Source: JBBAFM01 sp041655415 (lineage in GTDB: Bacteria; Bacillota; Clostridia; Peptostreptococcales; JAAYPU01). From it: 40,141 nt of DNA. The notes under the pieces are model-generated. The model was given only the letters and a program-made list of their open reading frames with translations, ran no database searches and was not told the DNA's origin. The position numbers and the translations under genes were made by a program. Where the stretch lies: assembly GCA_964429195.1 (NCBI GenBank), contig CAYSBC010000010.1:1-40141 (forward strand), in the 5' to 3' direction. Positions 8,273-16,393 of this stretch are shown one piece after another (within the stretch, counting starts at the first letter, position 1; every line of letters begins with the position of its first letter).

Positions 8273-8303
8273 CCTATAGATTAATGAATACTTTATAGGT
8301 TAT
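8269..8303 (+). promoter_or_regulatory. 10-bp hairpin overlapping the tmk stop
   Basis: ATAACCTATA (8269-8278) and TATAGGTTAT (8294-8303) pair perfectly across a 15-nt loop, and the tmk TAA lies inside the left arm. There is no real U-tract after it, so it is more likely an mRNA processing or attenuation structure than a full terminator. Confidence 0.4.
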
Positions 8304-8320
8304 ATTATTAGAGATGTGGT

Positions 8321-9307
8321 ATGTGTATGAGTTTTGAAGAAATTTTAGGACAAGATAATGTCATAAAGAGGTTAAAAAAATCAATAAAAGATAAAAGTAT
8401 ATTTCATGCTTATATTTTTGAAGGACCCGAAGGCGTTGGAAAGAAAATATCAGCCTTTCATTTTGCAAAAGCTATGTTTTGCACATCCGGCACAGGAGAT
8501 AGCTGTGAAGCTTGTTCTTCATGCCGGAAGATGAACCATGGGAATTATTCGGATTATTATATCATTGCTCCTGAAGACAAAAATATATTGGATGCCCAGC
8601 TGGAAGAAATTCAAAAAATAATAGCGAAGAAGCCAATAGAGGGCAAAGGTGCTGTTATTATGATAGATAAAGCTGAAAGCATGACTGTTAGGGCACAAAA
8701 CAGAATTCTTAAAACTTTGGAGGATCCTATTGGGGATACTGTTTTTATTCTTATAACAGACAATGCAAGCAGTCTATTAGATACAATTCAATCACGATGC
8801 ATTACTATTAAGTTTAAGAATATAGATAAAAAGATTATAAAAAAGTACCTCATAAAGGAATATGACTTGGAAGAACAAAAGGCAGCTATGATAGCTGCAT
8901 TTTCAGCAGGGTCTATTGGGAAAAGCAAAAAACTTTATGAATCTGAGGAATTTTTAAACTTTAGAGAAAGCGGCATTAATCTTGCCCAAAGGCTGGGTAA
9001 CTTGGAAGAAAGAGATTATGATGACGTGTTGAAGATATTTGAAGAGAGTAAAGGTTCTTTTATAGAGCTTGCAGATATACTTGAGTATTGGTATAGAGAT
9101 ATAGCCATTATCAAGCTGAATGGCGATAAAGAAATAATTACAAACATTGATTATTTAAGTGATATAATAAGAAAAAGCAATGCAATAGAATTAAAAAAAT
9201 GTATTCAAATAATAGAACTATTGGAACAGGCGAAACGGGATTATAAAATGAACATCAATTATAATTTGTTGATTAAGAATATGATGATCAAAATACAGGA
9301 GGTCTAA
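8321..9307 (+). CDS. holB: DNA polymerase III delta-prime subunit
   Basis: Part of the clamp loader that opens the beta sliding clamp at primer termini. The 328-residue product has an AAA+ core: a Walker-A-like GPEGVGKK (35-42), a zinc module with C54, C62, C65 and C68, the KTLEDP sensor region, and the SRC motif (SRCITIKFK) that supplies the arginine finger to the neighbouring subunit. The ribosome site is weak (GATGTGG). A second ATG at 8327 (MSFEEILGQ) fits the family equally well. It ends 1 bp before ricT, so the two are coupled. Confidence 0.93.
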   Translation: MCMSFEEILGQDNVIKRLKKSIKDKSIFHAYIFEGPEGVGKKISAFHFAKAMFCTSGTGDSCEACSSCRKMNHGNYSDYYIIAPEDKNILDAQLEEIQKIIAKKPIEGKGAVIMIDKAESMTVRAQNRILKTLEDPIGDTVFILITDNASSLLDTIQSRCITIKFKNIDKKIIKKYLIKEYDLEEQKAAMIAAFSAGSIGKSKKLYESEEFLNFRESGINLAQRLGNLEERDYDDVLKIFEESKGSFIELADILEYWYRDIAIIKLNGDKEIITNIDYLSDIIRKSNAIELKKCIQIIELLEQAKRDYKMNINYNLLIKNMMIKIQEV

Positions 9308-9308
9308 C

Positions 9309-10220
9309 ATGGTAAAAGTTGTAGGAGTAAGATTTAAGAAAGCCGGAAAAATATACTACTTTGATCCTGACAATGTTGAAATAGATAAAGGTACGAATGT
9401 TATTGTAGAAACATCACGAGGTGTAGAATTTGGTAATGCAGTCATTGGTACAAAAGAAGTACCGGAGGAAGAGATTGTACAACCTTTAAAAAAGGTCATT
9501 CGAATAGCAACAGAGGAAGACATAGAGCATCATAAGAAGAATATCGAGAACAAGAAAAGGGCTGTAGAATTATGCTTGGAAAAGGTTGAAAAACACAATC
9601 TTAAGATGAAGCTCATTGATGTGGAATATACATTTGATAATAATAAAATAATTTTTTATTTTACTGCAGAAGGACGGGTAGATTTTAGAGAGCTGGTGAA
9701 GGATCTTGCAGCAATTTTCAAGATGAGAATTGAGCTAAGGCAAATAGGTGTGAGAGATGAAGCTAAAATGCTTGAAGGTATCGGAACCTGCGGCAAGAGT
9801 CTTTGTTGCTCATCTTGGTTAGGTGATTTCGAACCCGTGTCTATTAAGATGGCTAAGATACAAAATTTATCTTTAAACCCCACTAAGATTTCAGGGATAT
9901 GTGGTCGTCTCATGTGCTGTTTAAAATATGAAAGTGATACCTATCAATCCCTTAGGAAGGATTTACCTGATGCGGGTGATAAAATTAAGACCCCTCAAGG
10001 GAATGCACGGGTTATGGAAAGCAATGTCTTACAAAGTATTGTTAAAGCAAGACTTATTTTAGAAGAAAGAAAAAAGGATAGCGAGGAGAAATTAGGAGAG
10101 GATATACTGGTATTTAAAAAATCAGATGTTAAAATTATAGGAACTAAGAAAAATCGAGATGATGACATTGTAATAGATGAACAACTTATGAATGAACTGA
10201 AAGATATTTTAGATGATTAA
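9309..10220 (+). CDS. ricT: PSP1-domain protein RicT (YaaT)
   Basis: In Bacillus subtilis the RicT-RicA-RicF (YaaT-YmcA-YlbF) complex binds iron-sulfur clusters and steers RNase Y in mRNA maturation, which affects sporulation and biofilm timing. The 303-residue product begins MVKVVGVRFKKAGKIYYF and has a PSP1 domain (about 60-145). It carries cysteines C161, C166, C167, C198, C203 and C204 in the pattern CGKSLCC...CGRLMCC, typical of the family. The ribosome site is a strong AGGAGG that overlaps the end of holB. Position directly after holB is the conserved arrangement. Cluster binding here is inferred from the cysteines. Confidence 0.94.
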   Translation: MVKVVGVRFKKAGKIYYFDPDNVEIDKGTNVIVETSRGVEFGNAVIGTKEVPEEEIVQPLKKVIRIATEEDIEHHKKNIENKKRAVELCLEKVEKHNLKMKLIDVEYTFDNNKIIFYFTAEGRVDFRELVKDLAAIFKMRIELRQIGVRDEAKMLEGIGTCGKSLCCSSWLGDFEPVSIKMAKIQNLSLNPTKISGICGRLMCCLKYESDTYQSLRKDLPDAGDKIKTPQGNARVMESNVLQSIVKARLILEERKKDSEEKLGEDILVFKKSDVKIIGTKKNRDDDIVIDEQLMNELKDILDD

Positions 10221-10232
10221 TGGAGAATATTT

Positions 10233-10811
10233 ATGAAGAAGAGATATCTATTATTATTTATCATTTTATTACTTTTGCTGACAACCGGATGTAACAGAAC
10301 CCCTAAGGAGAATAATGATGCTGAAAATAATTTGCCACCTGAACCCGAGGAAGAGGTCGTTAAAGAATCTTTCTTTGTAGGGGATAGGTATAAAGATATT
10401 TTGCTGGATAATAACAGTGGGGACAGTGAAAAATTATCGGATTATTTGGGAAAGCCCATTTTAGTTAACTTTTGGGTTTCTTGGTCTCCCGGATCTGAGA
10501 ACATTAATGATACTTTAAAAGAATATTATGCTGATATAAAAGACAGTATGCACGTGATATCCATTAATGTAACTGCTATTGAAAACAATAACTTAGAGTA
10601 TATCATCAAATATATCGAATCTGAAAGGTATCCTTTTCCGGTATACTATGATTTAGATGGACAAATTTCCAGGGATTATCTTGTAAGGTCTTTTCCTACA
10701 GGGTATATTATCGACAAACAGGGTTTTATAGAAAAAATATTTATTGGAGATGTGGATGAAGAGTTGTTTCTCTTAGAAATAGAGAAGGCTATTTCAGGCA
10801 GAAAAGAATAA
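10233..10811 (+). CDS. TlpA/ResA-like thioredoxin-fold lipoprotein without redox cysteines
   Basis: The 192-residue product has a lipoprotein signal with lipobox LTTGC (C20), an acidic linker, and a thioredoxin-like domain of the AhpC/TSA-TlpA group (about 50-190). The strand-helix start ILVNFWVSWSPGS aligns with the usual FWxxWCPPC, but W84 is followed by S85-P86-G87-S88, so both catalytic cysteines are serine. C20 is the only cysteine in the whole protein. The cis-proline loop SFPTGYIID is retained. It therefore cannot act as a disulfide reductase; a binding or scaffold role outside the membrane is inferred. It sits between ricT and trmN6, within the translation/replication block, where such a gene is not usual. 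Confidence 0.85.
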   Translation: MKKRYLLLFIILLLLLTTGCNRTPKENNDAENNLPPEPEEEVVKESFFVGDRYKDILLDNNSGDSEKLSDYLGKPILVNFWVSWSPGSENINDTLKEYYADIKDSMHVISINVTAIENNNLEYIIKYIESERYPFPVYYDLDGQISRDYLVRSFPTGYIIDKQGFIEKIFIGDVDEELFLLEIEKAISGRKE

Positions 10812-10812
10812 A

Positions 10813-11550
10813 ATGAAAAATGATTTGAAAGAAAATGAAAGAATAGAAGAGATAGGCTTCGGAGGTTTAAAACTCATACAGAATCCGGATGGATTTTGTT
10901 ATGGCATCGATGCCGTAATATTAGCCAAGTTTTGTACAATAAAAAAGGGGGATATTGTTGTTGACCTAGGTACGGGGACAGGAATAATCCCCATTATTTT
11001 GTCCTGCACGGAAGCTGAAAAGATATGGGGTATTGAGATACAAAAGGAAGTTGCGGAAATGGCTCAAAGAAGTATAGAGCTGAATGGACTTCAAGACAGA
11101 ATTCATATTGTCAATATGGATATGAAAAACATTTCGGATCAATTTCAGAAGAATTCTGCAGATGTTGTGGTGTCTAATCCACCTTATGTCAAGTATGGGA
11201 GTGGGTTAATAGGGCAACAATCCATTAAGACCAGGTCGCGGCATGAAACAGATATCTCTTTAGAAGAGGTCATACAAACAGCTTGCTATCTGTTAAAAGA
11301 AAAAGGTGACTTTTATTTGGTGCATAGGCCTTATCGATTAGTAGATATTTTATGGCATTGCAGACAATTCAGATTAGAGCCTAAGACGATTAGGTTTGTT
11401 TATCCTAAAGCAGGCAGGGAACCCAATATTGTGCTATTGCACTGTGTGAAATATGGAAATCCAGAATTAAAGTTTATGCCTCCTTTATATGTCTATCAGG
11501 ATGATGGGGACTATACGAAGGATATCTACAAGATATATGAAAAAAAGTGA
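10813..11550 (+). CDS. trmN6: tRNA1(Val) (adenine-N6)-methyltransferase
   Basis: Class I SAM methyltransferase of the YabB/YfiC family, which methylates A37 of tRNA(Val) in E. coli. Of its 245 residues, the SAM-binding motif DLGTGTG is at 51-57 and the adenine-N6 catalytic motif NPPY at 122-125. Its start lies 1 bp after the preceding stop, so it is in the same transcript. The next gene of the common Bacillota order (rsmI) is not present. The hairpin at 11584-11624 may end the operon. Confidence 0.9.
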   Translation: MKNDLKENERIEEIGFGGLKLIQNPDGFCYGIDAVILAKFCTIKKGDIVVDLGTGTGIIPIILSCTEAEKIWGIEIQKEVAEMAQRSIELNGLQDRIHIVNMDMKNISDQFQKNSADVVVSNPPYVKYGSGLIGQQSIKTRSRHETDISLEEVIQTACYLLKEKGDFYLVHRPYRLVDILWHCRQFRLEPKTIRFVYPKAGREPNIVLLHCVKYGNPELKFMPPLYVYQDDGDYTKDIYKIYEKK

Positions 11551-11583
11551 ACGGTGTTAATCCTGCTGTTGAATCAATCAAAA

Positions 11584-11624
11584 AAGTGCTGTATTAAATA
11601 TATATTATGTTTAATACAGCACTT
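11584..11624 (-). terminator. Terminator of abrB (possibly bidirectional)
   Basis: A perfect 15-bp stem AAGTGCTGTATTAAA (11584-11598) pairs with 11610-11624 across an 11-nt loop. On the minus strand it is followed by TTTTTT, fitting abrB. On the plus strand the U-tract is poor, but it lies where the tmk-trmN6 operon must end. Confidence 0.88.
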
Positions 11625-11730
11625 CCAATTATCATTAATTTCTAGACCCTTTATTAAAAATGCTCAATTATTATGGTTATAGTAAAATTAACTACCCCTA
11701 GTATAAAGTTAATATAACTAATCTTCTCTA

Positions 11731-11973
11731 TTATAATGATTTAATCTCAGACAAGCAATCAGAGCAGATATTTTTGTCGTGTAATCTTTTTACATCTTTT
11801 GCATTACCGCAGAAAATGCATGCGGGTTCATATTTTTTCAAAATTATGAATTCACCATCAACATAAATCTCTAAAGGATCCCTAATCTCAATATTAAGGG
11901 TTCTTCTGAGTTCTATGGGTAAAACTACACGGCCAAGCTCATCAACCTTTCTAACAATTCCAGTAGCCTTCAC
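11731..11973 (-). CDS. abrB: AbrB-family transition-state regulator with C-terminal Cys4 module
   Basis: DNA-binding repressor of growth-transition genes. The 80-residue product has the swapped-hairpin domain MKATGIVRKVDELGRVVLP...ELRRTLNI (1-47), then a short domain with C52-x2-C55 and C70-x2-C73. This probably binds zinc and is common in clostridial AbrB proteins. The start is GTG at 11973-11971, with AGGAGG 8 nt before. Two tandem promoters precede it, consistent with the autoregulation known for AbrB in Bacillus. The exact regulon cannot be read here. Confidence 0.92.
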   Translation of the reverse strand: MKATGIVRKVDELGRVVLPIELRRTLNIEIRDPLEIYVDGEFIILKKYEPACIFCGNAKDVKRLHDKNICSDCLSEIKSL

Positions 11974-11993
11974 TATATAACCTCCTCACTCAC

Positions 11994-12022
11994 AAATTAG
12001 ATGATATTTATAAATATGTCAA
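11994..12022 (-). promoter_or_regulatory. Proximal promoter of abrB
   Basis: Minus strand: TTGACA (12022-12017), 17 bp, TAATTT (11999-11994). Confidence 0.6.
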
Positions 12023-12037
12023 AAAACTCTACAAATT

Positions 12038-12066
12038 ATCATAACAAATATGAAAAAGATAGTCAA
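12038..12066 (-). promoter_or_regulatory. Distal promoter of abrB
   Basis: Minus strand: TTGACT (12066-12061), 17 bp, TATGAT (12043-12038). With the proximal promoter it gives a tandem pair 44 bp apart. Confidence 0.6.
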
Positions 12067-12096
12067 TAAATAACGACATTTCATTCGGAAAAAGTA

Positions 12097-12429
12097 CTAT
12101 TTTTCACTATGATCCCGTCGGATGAGATTTCTTAAAGAAGTAATAGCATTGATGAGTGAAGTGAGTGCTGATACCACATTCTGATTCCCTTTTATGGAAT
12201 TAGTCAATATTGTTATGGATTTGGAAATATCCCCCACAGCTGATTGTAAAGATTCAGTACTGTCTGAGGCTACAGAAGTAATTCTTTCAACATCTTCAAG
12301 AATAGAATACACCTTTTTTACAGATGGGATAATATTTTTTATTAAGAGTATTAAGTAAATAAGCAAAAATAAAAATGCTAAACCAAGAAGAATTATGCCT
12401 AATTCAGCCAAGGTCAATGTTATAGTCAA
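12097..12429 (-). CDS. DUF948-like single-span membrane protein
   Basis: Function unknown. I place the start at the TTG at 12429-12427 because AAGGAGG (12444-12438) lies exactly 8 nt before it. An alternative GTG at 12456 would read through that ribosome site. The 110-residue product begins TITLTLAELGIILLG, has one membrane helix (about 8-30), and then a heptad-like cytoplasmic or surface helix rich in Ser/Thr and Ile/Val up to a basic tail. The pattern LIKNIIPSVKKV followed by a coiled region matches DUF948 proteins such as B. subtilis YtxG in layout. It is transcribed toward abrB, 123 bp away. Confidence 0.65.
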   Translation of the reverse strand: MTITLTLAELGIILLGLAFLFLLIYLILLIKNIIPSVKKVYSILEDVERITSVASDSTESLQSAVGDISKSITILTNSIKGNQNVVSALTSLINAITSLRNLIRRDHSEK

Positions 12430-12647
12430 ATGATACACCTCCTTAAGATTCAACACACTTTATAAGTGAGTGGTTACTCTATATTTTGTTTAATCTGTTA
12501 CTTAATTATTACTCATAATAGGATATTTTACAATAATTATTGAATAAAAATAAAAAATTACTTCAGGTTAAGTAATACTCCATTATTTTTAGGAATAGGA
12601 TGTAATTAGGCGGAAGAGTGTGAAGTTTAGCAAAAAGGGGTAGAAGA

Positions 12648-13226
12648 ATGAATGTTATCTGGATTGGATTAGCCTTGATGAGTATTGTAGTAGGCATGAT
12701 TACAGGACATTTAAAGGAAATTAACGAAGCCTTTTTAAAGTCTTGTGACGATGCCGTATTTTTTACTATTGGGCTTATGGGTATTATGGCCCTATGGTCA
12801 GGATTTATGAACATTGCCAAGGAAGCAAAGCTCATTGACAAGATTGCACAAAAATCCATGCCTGTCTTTAATATTTTGTTTCCAAAAGAAAAAAATAAAG
12901 AAACACTGAGTCTCATTACAATGAATATCATCATGAATATGTTTGGAGCAGGTAATTCAGCCACAGTTTTTGGTATAAAGGCTATGGAATCTCTCGATAA
13001 AAATAATCACTTTAGTAAAAAAGCCAGTACGACAATGTGCATGTTTTTGGTGATTAACATGTCTTCTGTTCAGCTGATTCCTATAACAGTTATGAAGATA
13101 AGAAATGATGCAGGTTCCATAGACCCGGCCGATATTATATTACCGGGTTTAATCGCAACAGGGATATCGACAATTGTTGGCATATTATTTTGCAAATATT
13201 TTGAGGGGAGAGACAGATGCAAATAG
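12648..13226 (+). CDS. spmA: Spore maturation protein A
   Basis: Membrane protein needed, with SpmB, for proper dehydration of the spore core. The 192-residue product has several hydrophobic helices and the nucleoside-recognition/gate motif NMFGAGNSATVFGIKAM. It overlaps spmB by 10 bp, the conserved arrangement. A run of G (AAAAGGGGTAG) precedes the ATG. dacB, the partner gene in Bacillus, is not adjacent. I do not see a convincing sporulation-sigma promoter in the 190 bp upstream, which otherwise holds only short AT-rich palindromes. Confidence 0.93.
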   Translation: MNVIWIGLALMSIVVGMITGHLKEINEAFLKSCDDAVFFTIGLMGIMALWSGFMNIAKEAKLIDKIAQKSMPVFNILFPKEKNKETLSLITMNIIMNMFGAGNSATVFGIKAMESLDKNNHFSKKASTTMCMFLVINMSSVQLIPITVMKIRNDAGSIDPADIILPGLIATGISTIVGILFCKYFEGRDRCK

Positions 13227-13741
13227 CAAATACCTTATCCTATAGCATTATGCCACTGATGATTACACTCATATTGCTATTTGGTGTTAAAGAAAGAATA
13301 AATGTTTACGATGCATTTATAGAGGGTGCAAAAACAGGAATTCAAACAGCTATGAAAATTATGCCCTACATGATCGCCATCTTTTTAGTGATTAGCCTTT
13401 TTAGACAATCCGAAACACTTGGAATTCTTGAAAGGTTATTAAATCCCATCTTTGATAAAATCGGTTTCCCGAAGGAATTATTCAGTATGCTTTTGATAAA
13501 ACCTATTTCAGGAAGCGGTTCCTTAGGAGTGGTTAAGGACATCATCACGGCATATGGTCCAGACAGCTATATTGGAAGAACAGCCTCTGTTATGATGGGG
13601 TCTGCTGAAACAATATTTTATACCATAACCATTTATTTTGGAGTCACTCATGTAAAGAATATAAGATATACATTAGCGGGTGGACTAGTAGCCTATGCTG
13701 CAGGTGTCATTGCATCTATTATCCTATGCAGATATTTATAA
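13217..13741 (+). CDS. spmB: Spore maturation protein B
   Basis: Partner of SpmA in spore-core dehydration. The 174-residue product begins MQIANTLSYSIMPLMITL and carries the gate motif KPISGSGSLGVVKDI and the conserved VMMGSAETIFYTI segment in a multi-helix membrane protein. A GAGGGGAG ribosome site lies inside the end of spmA, which implies coupled translation. Length is normal for the family. Confidence 0.93.
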   Translation: MQIANTLSYSIMPLMITLILLFGVKERINVYDAFIEGAKTGIQTAMKIMPYMIAIFLVISLFRQSETLGILERLLNPIFDKIGFPKELFSMLLIKPISGSGSLGVVKDIITAYGPDSYIGRTASVMMGSAETIFYTITIYFGVTHVKNIRYTLAGGLVAYAAGVIASIILCRYL

Positions 13742-13786
13742 TTTTCCTGGGTATAAAAAACCTTTTTAAGGGTAAAATGATATTAT

Positions 13787-13863
13787 GAAAAGAAAAAATA
13801 CACTTGTATATATATTTTCGTCCCCCTTTAATATCTATACGGAAAAGTGCATTTTTTCTTTTC
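13787..13863 (+). repeat. 19-bp inverted repeat between spmB and murA
   Basis: The left arm (13787-13805) and right arm (13845-13863) pair at 18 of 19 positions across a 39-nt spacer. The right arm is T-rich and is followed by more T, so it may terminate spmAB. The long spacer with a CCCCC run is atypical for a terminator. Confidence 0.55.
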
Positions 13864-13939
13864 TATTTAGGACAAAAGAAAATTATTAAAAATTTATTTT
13901 CAATGCCGTTTTTAAGACATAAATAAAAACAAAAAACTA

Positions 13940-13968
13940 TTGATAAATGAGTTGAAATTAGATAGAAT
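13940..13968 (+). promoter_or_regulatory. Promoter of murA
   Basis: TTGATA (13940-13945), 17 bp, TAGAAT (13963-13968), 39 bp before the murA GTG. Confidence 0.65.
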
Positions 13969-14007
13969 TTTAGTGGTACAGATAGAATGTCTAGGAGGAT
14001 ATAACGC

Positions 14008-15264
14008 GTGGCAAAATACATTATTGGGAAAAGTCAACCCTTAGTCGGGGAAGTAGAGATTAGTGGATCCAAAAACGCAGTGCTGCCTATTATGGCTGCG
14101 ACAATATTAACGTCTGATGATTGTATAATTGAAGAAATTCCAAGGCTTCGAGATGTAGACATTATGAGTCGGCTCTTAGGAAGCTTGGGAGCTACAACTG
14201 ATATAAATTATGATGAAAAAGAAATAAAAATATCATGCAAGAACATTGAGACCGCAGAAGCATCTTATGAATTAATCAAACAGATGCGAGCATCGGTACT
14301 TATTATGGGCCCATTGCTAGCGAGGTATGGGAGAGCTAAAGTAGCATTGCCGGGAGGATGTAATATAGGATCTCGCCCCATTGATTTACATCTCAAGGGA
14401 TTTCAGGCACTGGGTGCACAAATTGATATCGGTCATGGCTATGTAGAAGCTGTCGCCGATAAACTGATAGCAGACAAAATTTATTTAGACTTCCCTAGCG
14501 TTGGGGCAACTGAGAATATTATGATGTGCGCCACATTGGCTGAAGGGACAACCATTATAGAAAATGCTGCCGAGGAGCCTGAAATTGTTGATTTGGCTAA
14601 CTTCTTAAATGGTATGGGTGCAAAAATTAAAGGCGCCGGTACAGATACAATCAAAATAGAAGGTGTTACCAGTTTAAAGGGAACCCGGCATGCCATTATA
14701 CCGGATAGAATAGAAACGGGAACATTTATGGTGGCTGCAGCAATCACTAGAGGAGATATTTTAATAAAGAATACAATGGCAGATCACGTTAAGCCAATTA
14801 TAGCAAAGCTCAAGGAATGCGGTGTAGAAATTGAAGAAATAAAATCTGATCTTCGGGTACGGGCTAATAAAAACATTATACATACAGATATTAAGACCTT
14901 ACCTTACCCGGGTTTTCCAACAGATATGCAGGCTCAGTTCATGGCCCTGTTGACAACTGTTGAAGGAACAAGTATCGTTATCGAAACTGTTTTTGAAAAC
15001 AGATACATGCACATTGGTGAGCTCAACAGAATGAGTGCCAATATTAAAATAGAAGGTCGAAGTGCAGTCATTCAAGGACCGAGGAGATTACAAGGCGCCC
15101 AGGTAACGGCAACCGATTTAAGAGCAGGTGCGGCTTTAGCTTTGGCAGGACTTGTTGCTGAGGGTGAGACTGAAATACTGGATATCTACCATATCGAAAG
15201 AGGTTATTCTGATTTTGAAAAAAAGATTAGAAGATTAGGTGGTAAAATTAAAAGAGTAGAATAA
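14008..15264 (+). CDS. murA: UDP-N-acetylglucosamine 1-carboxyvinyltransferase
   Basis: First committed step of peptidoglycan synthesis: transfers enolpyruvyl from PEP to UDP-GlcNAc. Of its 418 residues, K22 in SGSKNAVLPIMAA and the catalytic cysteine C118 in GGCNIGSRPIDLHL (the residue attacked by fosfomycin) are intact. The start is GTG with AGGAGG upstream. spoIID follows, as in many Bacillota, although a terminator separates the two here. Many clostridia have a second murA elsewhere; this one cannot be assigned as MurAA or MurAB from the window alone. Confidence 0.96.
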   Translation: MAKYIIGKSQPLVGEVEISGSKNAVLPIMAATILTSDDCIIEEIPRLRDVDIMSRLLGSLGATTDINYDEKEIKISCKNIETAEASYELIKQMRASVLIMGPLLARYGRAKVALPGGCNIGSRPIDLHLKGFQALGAQIDIGHGYVEAVADKLIADKIYLDFPSVGATENIMMCATLAEGTTIIENAAEEPEIVDLANFLNGMGAKIKGAGTDTIKIEGVTSLKGTRHAIIPDRIETGTFMVAAAITRGDILIKNTMADHVKPIIAKLKECGVEIEEIKSDLRVRANKNIIHTDIKTLPYPGFPTDMQAQFMALLTTVEGTSIVIETVFENRYMHIGELNRMSANIKIEGRSAVIQGPRRLQGAQVTATDLRAGAALALAGLVAEGETEILDIYHIERGYSDFEKKIRRLGGKIKRVE

Positions 15265-15275
15265 AAATAAAAGTA

Positions 15276-15316
15276 AAGTAGTCTTAAAGAGCATATCTTT
15301 AGGACTACTTTTTTTA
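15276..15316 (+). terminator. Terminator of murA
   Basis: The arms 15276-15290 and 15296-15310 form a 15-bp stem with one G-U pair and a 5-nt loop, followed by TTTTTTT. Placed 11 bp after the stop codon. Confidence 0.93.
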
Positions 15317-15317
15317 T

Positions 15318-15346
15318 GAATAATTTGTCCATTCAGACCATATACA
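15318..15346 (+). promoter_or_regulatory. Possible sigma-E promoter of spoIID
   Basis: GAATAAT (15318-15324), a 14-bp spacer and CATATACA (15339-15346) partly match the sigma-E consensus. spoIID is a mother-cell sigma-E gene in Bacillus, which is why I looked; the match alone is weak. Confidence 0.35.
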
Positions 15347-15376
15347 TGAAATAAGAAAGGTTTGGTGGGCAAAGAT

Positions 15377-16363
15377 ATGAAAAAACTTATATTTATAATT
15401 GTTGCACTCATGTTAATTGTAATTGGTGTACCCATTATGATTGTACTTTTTTTTGATACAGATACAATCGAGCAACCTGAAATTGAATCCCAGTATAAAA
15501 TTAAGGTGATGATTAACGCAACAAAAGAGATTCAAGAAATTGACTTAGAAGAATACCTTAAAGGAGTTGTTGCTTCAGAGATGCCGGGAGAATTTGAATT
15601 GGAAGCACTCAAGGCTCAAGCTGTAGCTGCCCGAACTTATGCCATGGCTAGGACAAAAACATTTAACGAAAATGGACATCCGGATCATAAGGGCGCACCA
15701 CTATGCGATACGACTCATTGTCAGGTGTACAAGTCCAAAGAAGCTATTCGAAATATAAAATCGGAATATTGGATGGATACTTATTGGAAAAAAATAAGCC
15801 AAGCTGTTCATGATACGAGAAGTATGGTCATGACATATGATAATAAACTTGTTGATCAACCCCTTTTCCATTCCACAAGTGGCGGGAGAACAGAGAACTC
15901 AGAGGATGTATTTGTTTCAGCTGTACCCTATTTAAGAAGTGTAAACAGTCCCTATGAAAGCGAATCGCCTCATTTAAAAGATACAGTAAGCTTAACCAAA
16001 GAAGAATTTAAGAGGAAAATAAGCAATAAATATAAAAACTTAGTATTGAATGTAGATAAAGCTATGGACGAAATAAAAATAATAGAAAGAAGTGATGGGG
16101 ACAGAATTGTCAAGGTGAGGATTGGCAACTTGGTTCTATCAGGTAGGGATGTCCGAGAAACACTCAATCTAAAATCAGCTAATTTTACGGTGACTACTTC
16201 AGGCAATAACATTGTATTTACGACAGTTGGTTATGGCCATGGGGTAGGCATGAGTCAATACGGCGCATACGGCATGGCAAAAGAAGGATATTCTTATGAT
16301 GAGATACTGAAGTATTATTACCAGAACGTAGAAATACAAAGCTTAGATATGATACAATTGTAA
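15377..16363 (+). CDS. spoIID: Stage II sporulation protein D (peptidoglycan lytic transglycosylase)
   Basis: Membrane-anchored enzyme of the engulfment machinery (with SpoIIM and SpoIIP) that cleaves glycan strands denuded of peptides. I take the ATG at 15377 (328 residues), preceded by GGTGGG. A TTG at 15362 would add 5 residues. There is an N-terminal membrane helix (about 4-26), then the SpoIID/LytB domain with ASEMPGEFELEALKAQAVAA (catalytic Glu region), CDTTHCQ (the cysteine pair linked to zinc in clostridial SpoIID), HSTSGGRTE, and the C-terminal GYGHGVGMSQYGAYGMA. All expected motifs are present. addB follows 30 bp later with no terminator between. Confidence 0.95.
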   Translation: MKKLIFIIVALMLIVIGVPIMIVLFFDTDTIEQPEIESQYKIKVMINATKEIQEIDLEEYLKGVVASEMPGEFELEALKAQAVAARTYAMARTKTFNENGHPDHKGAPLCDTTHCQVYKSKEAIRNIKSEYWMDTYWKKISQAVHDTRSMVMTYDNKLVDQPLFHSTSGGRTENSEDVFVSAVPYLRSVNSPYESESPHLKDTVSLTKEEFKRKISNKYKNLVLNVDKAMDEIKIIERSDGDRIVKVRIGNLVLSGRDVRETLNLKSANFTVTTSGNNIVFTTVGYGHGVGMSQYGAYGMAKEGYSYDEILKYYYQNVEIQSLDMIQL

Positions 16364-16393
16364 AAAATAATGCTCTATAAAGTAGGTGTTGAA

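Noticed and set aside
12563..12964. 133-codon minus-strand open frame
   Set aside because: Antisense of spmA, which has the conserved NMFGAGNSAT motif and couples to spmB.
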